Positions 25,101 to 37,606 of a DNA stretch of 64,000 nucleotides are shown here, piece after piece (positions within the stretch are counted from its first letter, which is position 1; each line of letters opens with the position of its first letter). The notes beneath the pieces are model-generated. The model was not told the DNA's origin. It ran no database searches and worked only from the letters and a program-made list of their open reading frames with translations. The stretch covers positions 957,751 through 1,021,750 of the forward strand of contig VYZB01000124.1 in the NCBI GenBank assembly GCA_013397455.1. The letters are read 5' to 3'. The position numbers were made by a program, and so were the translations under genes. This DNA comes from Crotophaga sulcirostris (taxonomy: Eukaryota > Chordata > Aves > Cuculiformes > Crotophagidae).

Positions 25101-28100
25101 CTTCCCTCTGATTCACGCTTTCTAAGCTAAATTTACCCCACACACAGTGCAGTGTGTTTGTACCAGCAGGCTGCTGTTTTTTCTGTGGGGAGGCAGAAAC
25201 CTATCCTGGCTGGAGTCATCCCTCCTTCAAACTCACCTTGTCTACTTTTCCTTGATTTCCATACGGCACGTTAGTTTCTGGGCCTCCTCCTGCAAGGCTG
25301 GTGCCTTGCACAGGGACAGGAGTGGGGTGGTGGCCAGGGTCATGGTCCAGTGCTCCGTTTCCAGTGCAGGTCTGGGGCTGCGACTGCCATAGGTAAATCC
25401 CGTTAAACCCTCAAGTTAACCTGGGTTTCTGTGTCCAATCTGTAGTAACAACAAATGTGTGTGCAACAAGTGCAGGGTCTGCAGTAACCGAGTGCCGTCG
25501 TGTGGCGGGTGGTGCCCAGCCAGGTTGGATCATCTGGGAACGCTCCGTGGTACAGAGCAGAGCACAGGACCGGTGCCCAAATTTGGCCTCTTGAAAATGA
25601 CCAGGAGTTCTCTTCTGCCTTCCTTCCTTCCTTCCTTCCAGAAGCAAGGGAGATGTGTCCAACTGCAGATGTTTGACATTTCTCGTGCCACCCCGCAGAT
25701 CTGTGTAGTCACCATTTCCTGATGGGACTCGGCCGATGGTTGTTAAGTTCCCTTCTGTGTGTGATCCACCCTCCTTTCAGCTTCTGGCATTGGAGGTTTC
25801 CTGTCCCCCTTCTGGATGGGCACACGCTATCGCTTTCCCCGTTTGATGCGTACGAGGTGTATGAAAACAGCATTGAAATGCAGACCCTGGGAAATAATTT
25901 GCGTTGCTGAGCGGTTGTGTTCCCTTCACACACGTCTGCTCTTCCTCCTCCCACTCACACTGGCGTTAATGGTGTTTGCTTTCATGGAGCAAGGGCCTGA
26001 TTCAGTCTTTTCCCTCTTCCCAAGACTTTTGGTTCAGGCATTTATTGCTAATTTATATCACAGCTTTGGCCAAAATACGGCACCGTTCCCCTCTGCCCAG
26101 AACATGCTTGCTTCGTTTTGGCTGATCGTGAAGGGTTTTGAGCTCTTCGAAGCCTTGAGTGTTTCAGTCGCTGTGTTATAGACTTCATTATAGAAAAGTT
26201 CAACTCACAACTGGTTTTGAGGCCTCAGAGTTTTAGAGACAGGAAGAAAATAAATGATGAGACTTCGAAGCCATGGTGATACCAGAGTGGGATTTCAGTT
26301 CTGTGTCCATTCCCAGGATGTGTTCGATGCAAAGTCAGAGACGCATGATAGCATAATTCCACAGGAAGAAAGAAAGGCAGACTCGGAGCGTTCCTTGGAA
26401 ATGTTGCTTATGTTGCATTTGTGCATCAGTGGTGTTGATAACAAGAAAAAAGAAAAGGAAAGGGTGGAAGGGAAGTTGGCGTTTATAGCTCCAAACTCCT
26501 TTTTTGTATTCCTGATTGCAGGCTGCAATCCCGACTCCGTGGTGGTTTGTAATTAAACCCAAATTGTGAAGGTTCTGTGGAGCTCTCGTTGCCTACCAGG
26601 TCAAACAGGGTCTGGTTTCTATCACGGAATGTTTCGGTTCAGTTGCCCCTTGAGGAAGTGTGGGAACAGACAGTCCATTCATATCGAACAGATGACCGGG
26701 GCTTTAAAAACCCTTTTTGTCCATTAAGCTTATGGCTAAGATATTATGAAAACGGCTTAATAATGTGCCCTAACATTTATACCACACTATTTTCTTACTT
26801 TAATTTTCCAGGCAATTAAAAATAATTGAAAGTTACTGCCAAACCCCCTGAAGATATACGTTTTCTTTCAAATAAGCTTATTTTTGTACTTGTGAGGTCA
26901 CCAGATATTTATTTGACCGTCTTTATAGGGGTCAGGCACATTACACACGCGGAACGGGGCTCTGGAATAGAACACTCATTGTAACAAGAAAGTGAGAAGT
27001 AAGAGGAAAGAAACAGTACAGGTCATGCCCGGTGGGTGTTCGTGTTTATTATTTGGGTACAACAACCATAACTCATTATACCTCTACCAACCCAGGCCTC
27101 AATTCTGCAGTTCTCTTTGGTACTAAAAACTAATTCTGTGTTTAAAGCCTGTTAATTTTGAATAGATGTAAACACACATTTGAGTGCTTGAAGGATGAAT
27201 TGGGGCCAGGAAATACCTTAAGGGGTTGCTGAGCGGAGTCGGGTCGGTCCTGCGTGGCACTTTGCTCCTGTGGGCCTTTTGGGTGCTGGTGGCCATCTGA
27301 CATCCCCGTGGGTCTCTGTGGCCATGAGGAGAAATGCAGCCGGGAGAGAAAGTGGGAATTAGATTGGTGGATGCAGCCTGTGTCTGGTCAGAGCTCCCTA
27401 ATCTGCTCTCTCGCTATTAATAGAGCTGGAGCAGACACGGCCCATGTGGCTGCGCAGTCACGCTGCACCGCGATAGCGCTCAGCCGCTCTCCCTCGAAAG
27501 GCTTAAAATCCATCACGTTATACAAGAGCCAAAAGCCTTCTTGTAGTGTCCCAGATTTCCCCTGTCCATCCCATTCCCCTTCAAATTATAATCTCTTTTG
27601 CTGCCTCCTTTGATGTTACACAGAACAGTTTATTGAAATATGTTGTGTCTCTGTCCGTGCTCACATGCGTTCTCTGGGCATTGCCTCTTGGCTCTCTCTG
27701 CTCTGTAGCCAAAACGTGAACTAGTGTTGGGGCAAAAAAGGAAAAATGGGTTGGCTTTTAATCAATATTTTATATATTGAATGAGTTGGTTTGCTAAAGG
27801 CTTCTCTAGTACTAGTGGTGGTGTCGATCATCCAAGGGTAGGAGGTAGTACTCAGTTATTTTAACTTTTTTGTAGCTGTTGCGAATGTTTCTCTTTTCTT
27901 GATGTTCCCAGCACTTTTGAAGGACAAGAGTCCTTTTCAGGGCGTACACCACCTGCACGGTAAATGCGCTTGCGAAAATTAGTTCTGTTTAGACAAGTCC
28001 CTCACTGGAACATAGAAGGTTCTTCCAGAGCAGACTTTTTCTGACCAAGGAAGGCTGATGGGCTGCAGGGTGTCCTGGACAGAGTAAAGGGCTCTCTCCT

Positions 28101-29400
28101 CCTCCTTCCCTCTTAACCCAGCCCATCCTCCCCCTCAGCTCCACATCTGGTGGAAGGCGCACGTGATGCTTATTTCCAAAGGCAGCAAAAGCAGCTTGGG
28201 AAGTCTAAGACTGTAAGTGGTTGTCTGCTGTTATCCTGGAGCTCTGGGGAGGTTTCAGCAGTAATAACTGTTACTTAAAGTAGATGAGCTTCTTGTGGCT
28301 TTCTGAGAATTGTGGAGCACGTTAGTCGTCGGGTGCTTAAGGAAGCATCTGCCTGTCTGTAGCTTTCAAAACATTTTGTAAGCGAAGAATTTAGGTTTTT
28401 CTTGTCTTCTATATATGGAGGGTGAGAAGTTACTCCTCCAAAACTGTGTTCTTCCAGAAATGGCCTGCCTTGACTGAGAAAATAGGAAGAAAAAACAAGT
28501 TCCTTTTAATGATCTTAAATTTGCTCAGCATCTTACTTAAAGCTGTTGGCACCTAGAATATCCTCAGCTGTATGGTTACTGCTCTTCTCCTTGAGTCAAA
28601 AGGCTCTGGGTGGTGGTTTCCACTAGAACAGGATGTGTAAATGAGGCCTTGCAGCATTTTGTTTTGCTAGGACCAGGGATTTTCCATTACACTGTCTTTT
28701 AACCTTAATAGGATTTGTAACTATAAATCCACGATCAATGCATTGACAGGATACTTTCACCGTTATGTATTTAAAGCACTTTTTGGTTAAAAAACTGCAT
28801 TGTTCATTGGTTAGAACAGAAAATCCCCGGACTCACTGGTGATGTGTTACACTCAGTCAGAGACCTGGAGCTTATGGAGTTGTTTCCCTCTACCTTGTTG
28901 TACTTGGGCTTCACAGCAGAGAGCCTGGCTCCCGGGCTGTCATGAGGCACGTTGGCTGCCTCTTCCAGGATGGTCTCAGGCTTTCCTGTAGTCACCACAA
29001 GTAAACCAAATGCAAGGGAAAAACACACGTCCCGCAGCGCTGGGGCAGGGCTGCCTCCCTGCAGCCTTGAGGCTCCCCGGTGTTCCATGAAGTTTTTGCT
29101 CTACTGTGGTGTTGTTTACCAGAGCGACTGCAGCCAAACCAGATCTGCTGATAACATGCATTTCCATTGCACAGAAGGGTGGGGATGCAGAGCAGGTTGT
29201 CAGAAAGAGCCCCATCAGTACCCTCAGGTAAGTGTGGGCCAGGGTGCAGACGAGCGGGGCTGTGTTTGCTCTGCTCCGCTGGCTCCTCAGACGTGGAAGT
29301 GGAAGTAATTCGTCCTGATGTCCTTAGAGTGCTCTCCCTGGCTTAGGCTGACAAAAGGCTGTTCCGTTGCCCTCACCCCCCCGTGTCACACGCGTACACA
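22156..29400 (+). other. SKI intron 1; no exon, microsatellite and possible regulatory stretches
   Basis: No exon recognised. A weak MIR-like match may lie at 22880-22960. A CCTT-type microsatellite lies at 25618-25639. The AT-rich, non-repetitive stretch at about 26700-27150 and the CpG-containing stretch at about 27380-27520 are candidates for conserved noncoding DNA (see findings). The remainder shows nothing I can name. Confidence 0.5.
25618..25639 (+). repeat. (CCTT)n microsatellite
   Basis: Five and a half uninterrupted CCTT units are seen directly. A short intronic simple repeat. Confidence 0.95.
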
Positions 29401-32400
29401 CATGTGCCAGGCTTTTGGCAAAGGTCCCCAAGTACCAGATTAGATGTTGAGGAAGAGTGGGGTGAGGCCCGAAGGCCTTGTTTTTCAACTGAATGGCGAG
29501 AGGCTGTTAAATACACACTGCTTATTGACTTTGCTACTTTATAGGCTGTTTTTTTTTTCTCCCATAATTACTCTGATTCAAAACTGAACACAGAACTTTG
29601 AGTTTCGTCTTAGAAGATGCACAGCCAATTAAATACACAGAATTATTCAAGAACCCATTCATCAGGTGTCTAGGTTGATGCATAGGATCTTGATTGTATT
29701 TTTACCTGATATGGAAAGAGAGTGGTGAGGGGTTTGGCTTAGCATCAAGGTACTTAAGGAAGGTTTGGCACTATAGATGGGAGACAGTTGCCCTGAGAGC
29801 TCACCACTGTGGTTATAACTGCACTGGAGGTGTCGTGGCTTCAGATACGCACAGGCCTTGGACTTGTTGGGGAGAAACCAAGATGTGCTGTAAAGACACC
29901 AGGTTCTGGCAGGATGGGACTTTGTAGCTGTAAATGAATGTGTCACCCTAGTAGTGATGAAACCTGCAAGCATGGCTTGTGTTTGGGAAAGGTGCCAAAT
30001 TGAGAGAGGTGAAAGTCAGATGAACCCAAGAGAAAGAAGTTCAGAAGAGCAAAAAGGTCTCTGTAAACAAATGCCTGTCCTTGTAATTAAAAAACAGACC
30101 GGGTGGTGGTAGCTTTTCAGTTGCATCACCATGGTGAACCAGGGCAGATTCTGCGCCCTGAGGAGCTCTGCAGGCACGAGAGGAGTTGGGGAGGAACCCA
30201 AATCAGGGCAGTTGAGCTTGGCAGCTGCCTGCCTAGTGCTGCAGGAGAGCTTGGCAAAAGAGCACCGAGAGCCCACCAGTGTGCTTGAACCCCTCTCCCC
30301 TTCCCTGGCTCCATGACCTGCCTGGTTGCCAAAGTGGGTTATGTGTGAGGTGGTATCTGGGGAAGAACACCATGCCTGGTCGAGAGCTGATATTAGTGGA
30401 ACTCACAAGGGGAATACTTGTCCTTTTATGTAACATTTGAAATGAAAATGAGATTCTTGGCTGGTGGAGTGGACATGTCTCCACAACACAGGAACTGGTG
30501 CCTTGGAGAGCGTTTGGAGCTGGAACCGGAGTCAGTTACAGCAAGAGAGCCTGGTTTCATTTCAAAGAAAATGCGAGGAGAAAAGTTTGTCCGCAAACAG
30601 CTTTTTAATTCCCAGAACCGTGACCCCACAACCAGTTCAGCAGGGACTGGGCTCAGCAGACCTGTGCACAGAGGACATTCTGAATTCGGTGCCATAACTT
30701 CGGTCCCCACAGGAGCCGAGCCCTTGGCCCTTCCCACTGCCAGACCTGCTCTCTGTTCTCCTGCACCCCCCGCCCCCCATGTGTGTGCGCAGGCGCTCCC
30801 GGCTGCTCCGGTTGCTCCTCCACCAGCCCTGCTCCCCTTCCCACGGACGGGGCGCCCACGCGTTCCCCGGCAGCCACTGCCCTTCCAAATGGCCAGAGGA
30901 AAGGGGCCGTTCTTTCTTCTCAGCCCCTCTGACCTATTTGTACTCCATCCCTGGCTCTACTCAGCCAGTGGGAAGTGAGAGTTAAACTTGTTTTGTTTTG
31001 TTTTAAACCACAGGGCAGGGAATTCTTTTCAAGCTGTAACTTTTAGTTTCCACTGGAAGGGCAAACCAGACTCTTGGCCAATGGAAAAGCAGCTTCCAGT
31101 TGCATCAGCCAAGAGCGCAAGTACATAACAAATAATCAGCTGTCTTTTCAGATATTTTTTTAAAAGAAAAGTAAAAAAGATCAGATAATACTTTATTTGA
31201 GGGATTTAACAGTGACATTGAGGTAGCTCCGTACCACATCCGTACATGGCTTTTCCTTTGTTCCTGGCTCTCCATGGCTCATTGCAGCATTCCCATCTGT
31301 GCATTTGGTATCAGAATGCGATGGTTCTGTGCTCCTTACACTTGTCCATGGCAGAGGGATTTCAGTAAAACACTGAGAGAAGCAGAATCACTTTGAATGG
31401 GAAACTGATTTTGTGGAGCAGCTACTAAAGATTCATAGAATTTTAAGACTAGAAGAATGGCTCTTAAAAATTTAATATTTGTGGAAGATTTGGAGAGTTT
31501 TAAGGATTTATTGGATCAGATCTGTATCAAAGAGTAATTTTATATGAGAGATTTACAAGCAGAACAGTGAAATAAAAGAGTAATTGTTGAGCTTGGGGAT
31601 TAAACACCCGGTTGAAGTGGCTGAGTATTTTCTCTCAATACAAGTTTCTGGGTAGGACTGGCTGCATCTTTGTACAAACAAAGCTTCGCTAACACCAAAC
31701 TCGGGGAGAAGTTAGCAGGTTGCAGTGGAGTCTCCAGTGGCCCAGAAGAATCGCGGAAGGCTCGCAGTCATTGTGAAATAGAAAAGCAGAGACATTACGT
31801 GCATTTCCTCCCTCCAGTTCAAAACCACGTTTCTAGATTTGGGGTTTACTGGGAGGCTGTTGCAGGTTTTGCTGTACCACACCTTCCTGGCAGTGCCTTT
31901 CTGTTTGCTCCTTGGGATAAGTGCAGTCATCAGGTGTCAGCTGGCCCAGTTCTTGTACTAAAGGATAAAAGGAAAGAAATGTTGAGACAGGAGAGAGAAC
32001 TTTTATTCTTTCTTTAATGCTACCCAAGAAGCTTTGCATGTGGATGATGACTTATGCCAGGGACTGTGTAGAGTGTTCTAGAAAATAATTTTAATCAGCC
32101 TTTACAAGATTAATTCATCAAAGGGGCATCTGCAGGAATTTGCTTTAAACTGAGATAGTGTCTGAAAAAAGATTCCCATCCCTTTTCACTTCTTCTGTGG
32201 TAAGTTTGGATGTGACTCCATGGAAATGAAAAGGTTTTGCACAGGTGTGAGAAAAACTCAATTCCCATTTTTTTAAGATGACTTCCTTTACTCCATATGA
32301 CGAAGGCGTCACCTCTTTACACAGCATCCCTTGAGACCAGCTGGGAAGCTGCGCTGACATTGCTATTGGAGAAGTCAAATCAGGCCTTTGCACGACCAGA

Positions 32401-35400
32401 GGATCCCCTCTCGGGAAGAGACAGAGTCCTTGTAGGCTCATCTGTAGGAAGGGAGAGCAGGTTAGTTCCGTGAGGGTTGTTTTCACAGCTCCTCTTTACG
32501 CCTGTTCCGAACAGGCGCTCTCGAAGCGCTCGCAGCTGCGGTTGGTGAAGATTCCCCACAGGTCAGCGGGGGGGACACGCTGGCAGCCAGCATGTGTGCT
32601 GTGAAGGCAAGAATAGAAAGCAAATACTTCCCGTAATCACACGTCCCAGAATGACAGGGTAAAATGAGTGCTTACGCTTCCACCAGAGCAGTGAGAAATG
32701 GGAAGATGGAGAGTCTGGACTGCTGCCCAATGAAACCAAAATTGCAGAAAAGGAAAATAAAACAAATGCTGCATGCACTGCCTGGAACTGGCGCTGCAGC
32801 GGGGTGGGTTTCTTCTCTATTGAATGTGTACAGGAGAGAGGCAGTAAATCTTCTTACAGCTCTGGAGAACAGCATTATTTTTAGCTTTTTTTATTATCGA
32901 GACAACCCTTCATAGCTTTCAATCTTATTTATTTTTTTTAATCCATGTGAAAGTGCAGTCCTTAGAAAGACCTCTAATACCTCATTAATCAGTTCTGGAC
33001 CGTGTCACAAAGAGGCTTTAGGAAGCAATGGTCTGTCCATCGGTTCACGGGCTTGGGAGGGCTTAAAGGATGCGGATAAAGGGCCCCTGTCCCACACTGG
33101 AGATACCTCTCATTTTGTGTTTTATAGTTTGACTTTCATTAGGATTCTGAAGCCACGCTGAGAAGCTCAGCACGCCCTCCATCCTCACGTGGTTCAGCCT
33201 GTTTGTAGACTCAGTTTGTAAAAGCACCATTTGGGGAATTCTGAGTTCAGTTCCCAAGTTCAGGAATTGTGGTCTCGGTCACCTCCAGCAGAAGCTGTGA
33301 ACGCTCGTCACCAGCAAAGGTGCATTTCTGCTGGCACGAGTGCCACCATGGGCGTGTGATGCCAGTGGTAGCTGTGCTCCCCATCAGCCTTTTGCTCTTT
33401 AGTGTATTTTTATCTGCTGGTGTCTGACACGTGAACCCAAGCCGTCTCTCTCTGGGGTTTCTCCAAGCTTACATCAGACCGGCGTCTGGTCTTGTGGTTT
33501 GTGCCCCTAATGAGAGAGCTGCAGTATTTTCACACCCAGACGGGCTACGGGACGAGACAGGAAGCCTCACCCTTTCTCGTGGTGTAACCGAACTCAGCTC
33601 TTTGCATAAACCTGCTGCAGAAGCAATGCTTGAACAAATGATCGTGTGCCATCTATAGATGTACAACCCTTCTGGGTTTTGCCTACTCTCTCTGCTTTTC
33701 TCACTGCAGTGTTTGATGGAGATGGTGCTGTTTTACGCCACTTTGGACTATGGGATGGAGTTCTTCAGCCTCCCAGTATTTTCCCAAATAATGGTTTTAA
33801 GAGACTGAAATACAGATCTCTATGTGTTGGGATGGTGTGAGAGCTTTGGGGGACGTTAAATCTTTCATTTCTAAAGATGCCCCACAGAATGCCGTGGTTT
33901 CTGCTGGTCTGATACCCACATTTCCAGTCCATCTTTAGAAGGAGTGGACCTGGCCAAGGGACAGATTCCCCAGCCTTATCAGAGGATCTTGATGAGACAC
34001 ATGGGCTGTTCCAGAACTCCATTTGGGTGTGGTGCTGAGCGGGTGCTGCTTGGGCTGCTGGTCCTGTTCATGGTACTGGGCACCGGGCTCAGGGTTCACC
34101 TGGCTGAGAAGCAGAGGGTCACAAATGCTTTCTCCCAATCTCGTGGTTTATTACTGTAATTCTTAATAGAAGTAGAGAATCTGATCAGACCTGTTCACCG
34201 TGGCCCTGGCTGGCTGGAGGCCAAACTGGGAGCTTCAGTTCAGCTTTCCTTAAAATGGTTGGCATTAAAATTCACGTGCCCACAAAGATGCACAGGCATC
34301 TTTGGTGGGATGTCCAAGCAGATAGAACTATACAAGAGCAAAAATTGAATCGAATGTCTTCAGGCTGTGGTTATAAGGCTTCTGTTCCATGAGTTTGAGG
34401 TGAACTCCCATTTCTTTGTTAATAGCAACATGTGCTGCCTCAGTATTTCATAGGCCATGGGAACTATGGGACTGCTACATTTTTGCATTGTTAAAATGGG
34501 TTTTTTTGAGCACGTACTGAGAGGCAGCTCCTGCCTCAGGCAGTAGATGATCTGAGTAACCCAAATGGGTGAGTGCAGGGAAGGAGAACTGGCAGAGGTC
34601 ATCACAGTGGTTCACAAATCGGGTTGGCAGCAGCCCTGTCTTGGGTCTGGCCGAGAGGCTTTACCACTTGGGACACTGCTGGTTTGTTGGGAATTCTGGA
34701 GTCCTGTGGTGGGAGATGACTTGAAGTCAGACAAATCCACGTGCCCCATTGAGCGCCTGCCTCCCTCTCCCCCTTTTTTCATCCCGTTTCCATTGGTGGG
34801 GGAGGCAAACCTGTGTGTGTGTCCCCCGTGCCCCTTCTTTACTGCTTTTCTCTCTCAGCAGCTCAGGTGCCCAGCGGGCTGTGCTGGGTCCCGGGTGCCG
34901 ACGCCTGCCTGAGCAGCGCGCTCCGCAGCAGCCGCGCACGGGCAGCGGGGGGGGCCGGGTTCCTTGCTGAGTCTTGCCACCTGTTGCCGGTTTCATTCCA
35001 AGCCCCCTTCCTCCCCACCCTCCGCCCGAGTTCCCTCCCCACAGCTCCCCAGCCCCAGTGGATAGGGCTGGGATCAGGAGGCACTTGCCAAATACCTTTC
35101 TAATGCTGTCACTAATTCTGCACAGACAGCATCTCTGAAAGCAAAAACAAATCTTTTCCAATGCATTGTCCTGCCTTTTCTACAAAAGGCGTTTAGAAAT
35201 GTCCTTTCTGGTTGAGTCGATGAGAGGGACGGTGCCACGGCCGCTACAGGAGCCAGGCCTAGGGCAGCCTGAAGTGGTGCCCAGAGAATCCTCTGCAGAC
35301 CCACTGGAGCTGGCTTTGGCTCTGGCACGGGCTAATTCTGTTCTCAGGGTTACACACACACACCCCGGGTCGTTGTTCTTCATCTGCAGCACATGGAAAG

Positions 35401-36881
35401 CTGCCCCAGGCTCCCAGTGCCAGGGAACGTCAGACTGGAACCTCCCGACAGGGGCCGATGCTGTTGCTGTGTGGACGGGGCCGTAGGAGCGGTCAGAGTG
35501 GTGGGAGCTGCTGGGTGAACTGGTGTTGGCTGGGCACTCACTGGCCTGAGCTGTGAGCTGTGGCTCCGCGCTGCTGCCCGGCTTCCATGAGAGCCAGGGG
35601 CTGCTGGTGGCCAGGAGGCTGTGATTCCCCTGGTCAAGGTGTGCAGAAGGGATGCGTTGCTCTCGGTGCAGAGGCGCTGGGTTTGGGGGGGGCAGTGGGG
35701 GGGTTGGAGAGGCACATTTTAACAGCACTGCCTTCGGTTTGTGTGCGCGCTGCAGGGAGTCGTTAGAGCAAAGAATCGTTTGGAGAAACAGTCCGGGGGT
35801 TCCCAATTTAAGATGCCTTCAAGGGGACTCATTTTCAGAACATAAGACATTGGCAAATAAAATCTTTTCTTTCCTTGGCAAATAGACCTGGTTTTGAAGC
35901 ATTTCAGGTTCTCCTAATGATGCCATGCCTGTGTTTTACAAACACACCTGTATAAATAGGTGTTTGCCTACAAAAATCACAGTGAGGTGTAAGGATGAAG
36001 ACATTTAATGCAAGCACGAGCGTTTAGTACTTGCTGCAGCACGGTTCTGCCGCCGCACTTCGAACCAGGTTGAACAGGACTATGGAAAGGCAGGGAGTTT
36101 GAATTGCAGAAAGACAAAGGGAGAGAAGCCGAGGTGTGTGTTTCTCTTATTTCTAGTTGTGATGCTGCACAAGGTCCAGAACCTTCTCGCTCCCCGCCGA
36201 CAGACGTGTTTGTACTGGCAGGGCTTCAAGCTGGGATCCCCACTGCACCAGTTAAACCAGTAGTTACCAATTTTTTTGCAAGCCACGCTGGGACTATAGG
36301 AATTTTATTCCTTCACAGTGTTGAAGGAAAGGGGTTTTGCTTGCCAAAGGGCTTTCTTATGCTTGAGGATGATTTATGGGCCAAGCTGAGCCACTTGTGG
36401 AAAAGGCAAAGCAGCTCTTGGCAGCACCCCCAGAATCCACTGCAGCTGTGGGGTAGTGAAGTCATCGGCATAACAACCACTGCAAACAGAATAACAAAGT
36501 CTGTTCTGTTCTCGTTTAAAATAATCTTTCCAGTTCAGCAACCACATTAAACCTTACCTTTCTGCATACAAAAATCATAAAAGGCAAATAGTTTTCTGTA
36601 GCATGGTGTGAACGTCTTGCTTCTGTTACTGCCTGTCACTCCTGCACCACGACACTTGATCGGAGTATTCTAAATGAAGGAATGAAGCCACATTATGTCA
36701 TAGTTTGTGTCTGTCCCTTGTTTTCACTCCTTTGTTTTTCCTTAGGTTTAAAAACACAGAAAAAACCTCACTGTTTCTTTCTTGTAAAAATAAAATTTGC
36801 TTTTCCCTTATAGCATGTTTCTAAGCTGATTGCAAAATGAGTAATTCTGACTTTGATTTATCCCGCCTGTCTTTGTTTCAG
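29401..36881 (+). other. SKI intron 1, final part up to the exon 2 acceptor
   Basis: No exon recognised before the acceptor at 36880-36881. GC-rich patches occur at about 30700-30900, 34850-35080 and 35170-35760, and these generate long overlapping open frames on both strands that I regard as non-coding. A G-run cluster at 35679-35703 could form a G-quadruplex. The final 100 bases are T-rich, giving the polypyrimidine tract CTTTGTTTCAG in front of exon 2. Confidence 0.55.
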
Positions 36882-37007
36882 GTCCCTTCAGATCCTCCTG
36901 CTTCCAAAAAGTCCAAAATAGATGACTCTGCTACCCAGTCTCCAGCTTCTACTGAGAAGGAAAAACAGTCCAGTTGGTTACGGTCCTTATCCAGTTCATC
37001 TAATAAG
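36882..37007 (+). CDS. SKI: SKI coding exon 2 (126 bp, 42 residues)
   Basis: The exon encodes 42 residues from [10 protein letters not shown] to SSSSNK, the linker that follows the exon-1 SMAD4-binding domain in SKI. The segment [18 protein letters not shown] is the family hallmark, matching the SSWLR motif of vertebrate SKI. It is hydrophilic and rich in serine, lysine and proline, hence probably disordered, with SP sites that could be phosphorylated. The acceptor is TTTGTTTCAG|GTC and the donor is AAG|GTGATT, which lacks G at +5 and so is weak. Both junctions are phase 0, so skipping this exon would keep the frame. That fits the existence of several chicken c-ski cDNA forms. Exon 1 is not in the window. 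Confidence 0.96.
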
Positions 37008-37490
37008 GTGATTCTGGGTATTTTGTAATTAAAAGTGAGCTCTTATTAGCATGTAGCACACTCCTACTGAAACCAGGAGAGAGAATGAGAGAAAGGCCTT
37101 GCCTAGGTTCTCTAAGTTGATGCTATTCCTGCCCTTTCCTTGGTAACCATTGAGCTGTGCAGTCCTTCCAGGTTCCTTGCCATCTTCCGGTGTTTGCTGA
37201 CCTTGATTGTGACGATGAAGTGAGCAATCCCGTTGTGCCTTTGAGGTGCAGGAGTCCTGAAAGACTCAGGAGCCTTTTGTGGTCTCTGCAAACTACACAC
37301 AACTGGCAGGGACAAAACCCGTGAGGGGTTACCTTACCACAGTTCACCTCTTCCAGTGGGATCTCCAAGGGTGTGGGTCCCAGCGGCGAGGAGCCATGTT
37401 AGGGATAACAAGACGTGCTGGAAAGCCTCACTCCCGCGCCACTGGGCTGGGTGGTTTGTATTTTTGTATTTACTTATTTCTCCTTCCCAG
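37008..37490 (+). other. SKI: SKI intron 2 (483 bp)
   Basis: A short intron from GTGATT to TTCTCCTTCCCAG. The first codons remain open (V-I-L-G-I-L, then a TAA stop at 37026-37028), so retention would truncate the protein almost at once. No repeat or other gene seen. Confidence 0.9.
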
Positions 37491-37606
37491 AGCATCGGCT
37501 GCGTCCATCCCCGTCAGCGCCTCTCGGCTTTCCGGCCCTGGTCCCCCGCTGTATCGACAAACGAGAAGGAGCTCTCGACCCACCTTCCTGCCTTGATCCG
37601 AGACAG
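37491..37606 (+). CDS. SKI: SKI coding exon 3 (116 bp)
   Basis: The exon encodes [19 protein letters not shown] through HLPALIRD plus two bases of a serine codon. [17 protein letters not shown] is one of the most strongly conserved blocks of SKI outside the N-terminal domains. The acceptor is CTTCCCAG|AGC and the donor is CAG|GTACAG, again without G at +5. It starts in phase 0 and ends after two bases of a codon that exon 4 completes (AG|T). Skipping this exon would break the frame. No specific catalytic function: this is a co-repressor scaffold segment. Confidence 0.97.

Noticed and set aside
30418..30978. 186-codon plus-strand open frame in intron 1
   Set aside because: It has no family resemblance, lies in the same orientation as SKI but without plausible splice sites joining it to the SKI frame, and its C-terminal half is proline-rich GC sequence.
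31434..31465. TCATAGAATTTTAAGACTAG-type segment resembling the edge of a retroelement
   Set aside because: Only about 30 bases look familiar and no adjoining element can be followed, so it is too short to call.
35180..35806. 208-codon minus-strand open frame in intron 1
   Set aside because: It lies in a GC-rich patch where all frames are open for long distances. Residues are Pro/Ser/Ala-rich without domain motifs, and overlapping frames of similar length exist on both strands.
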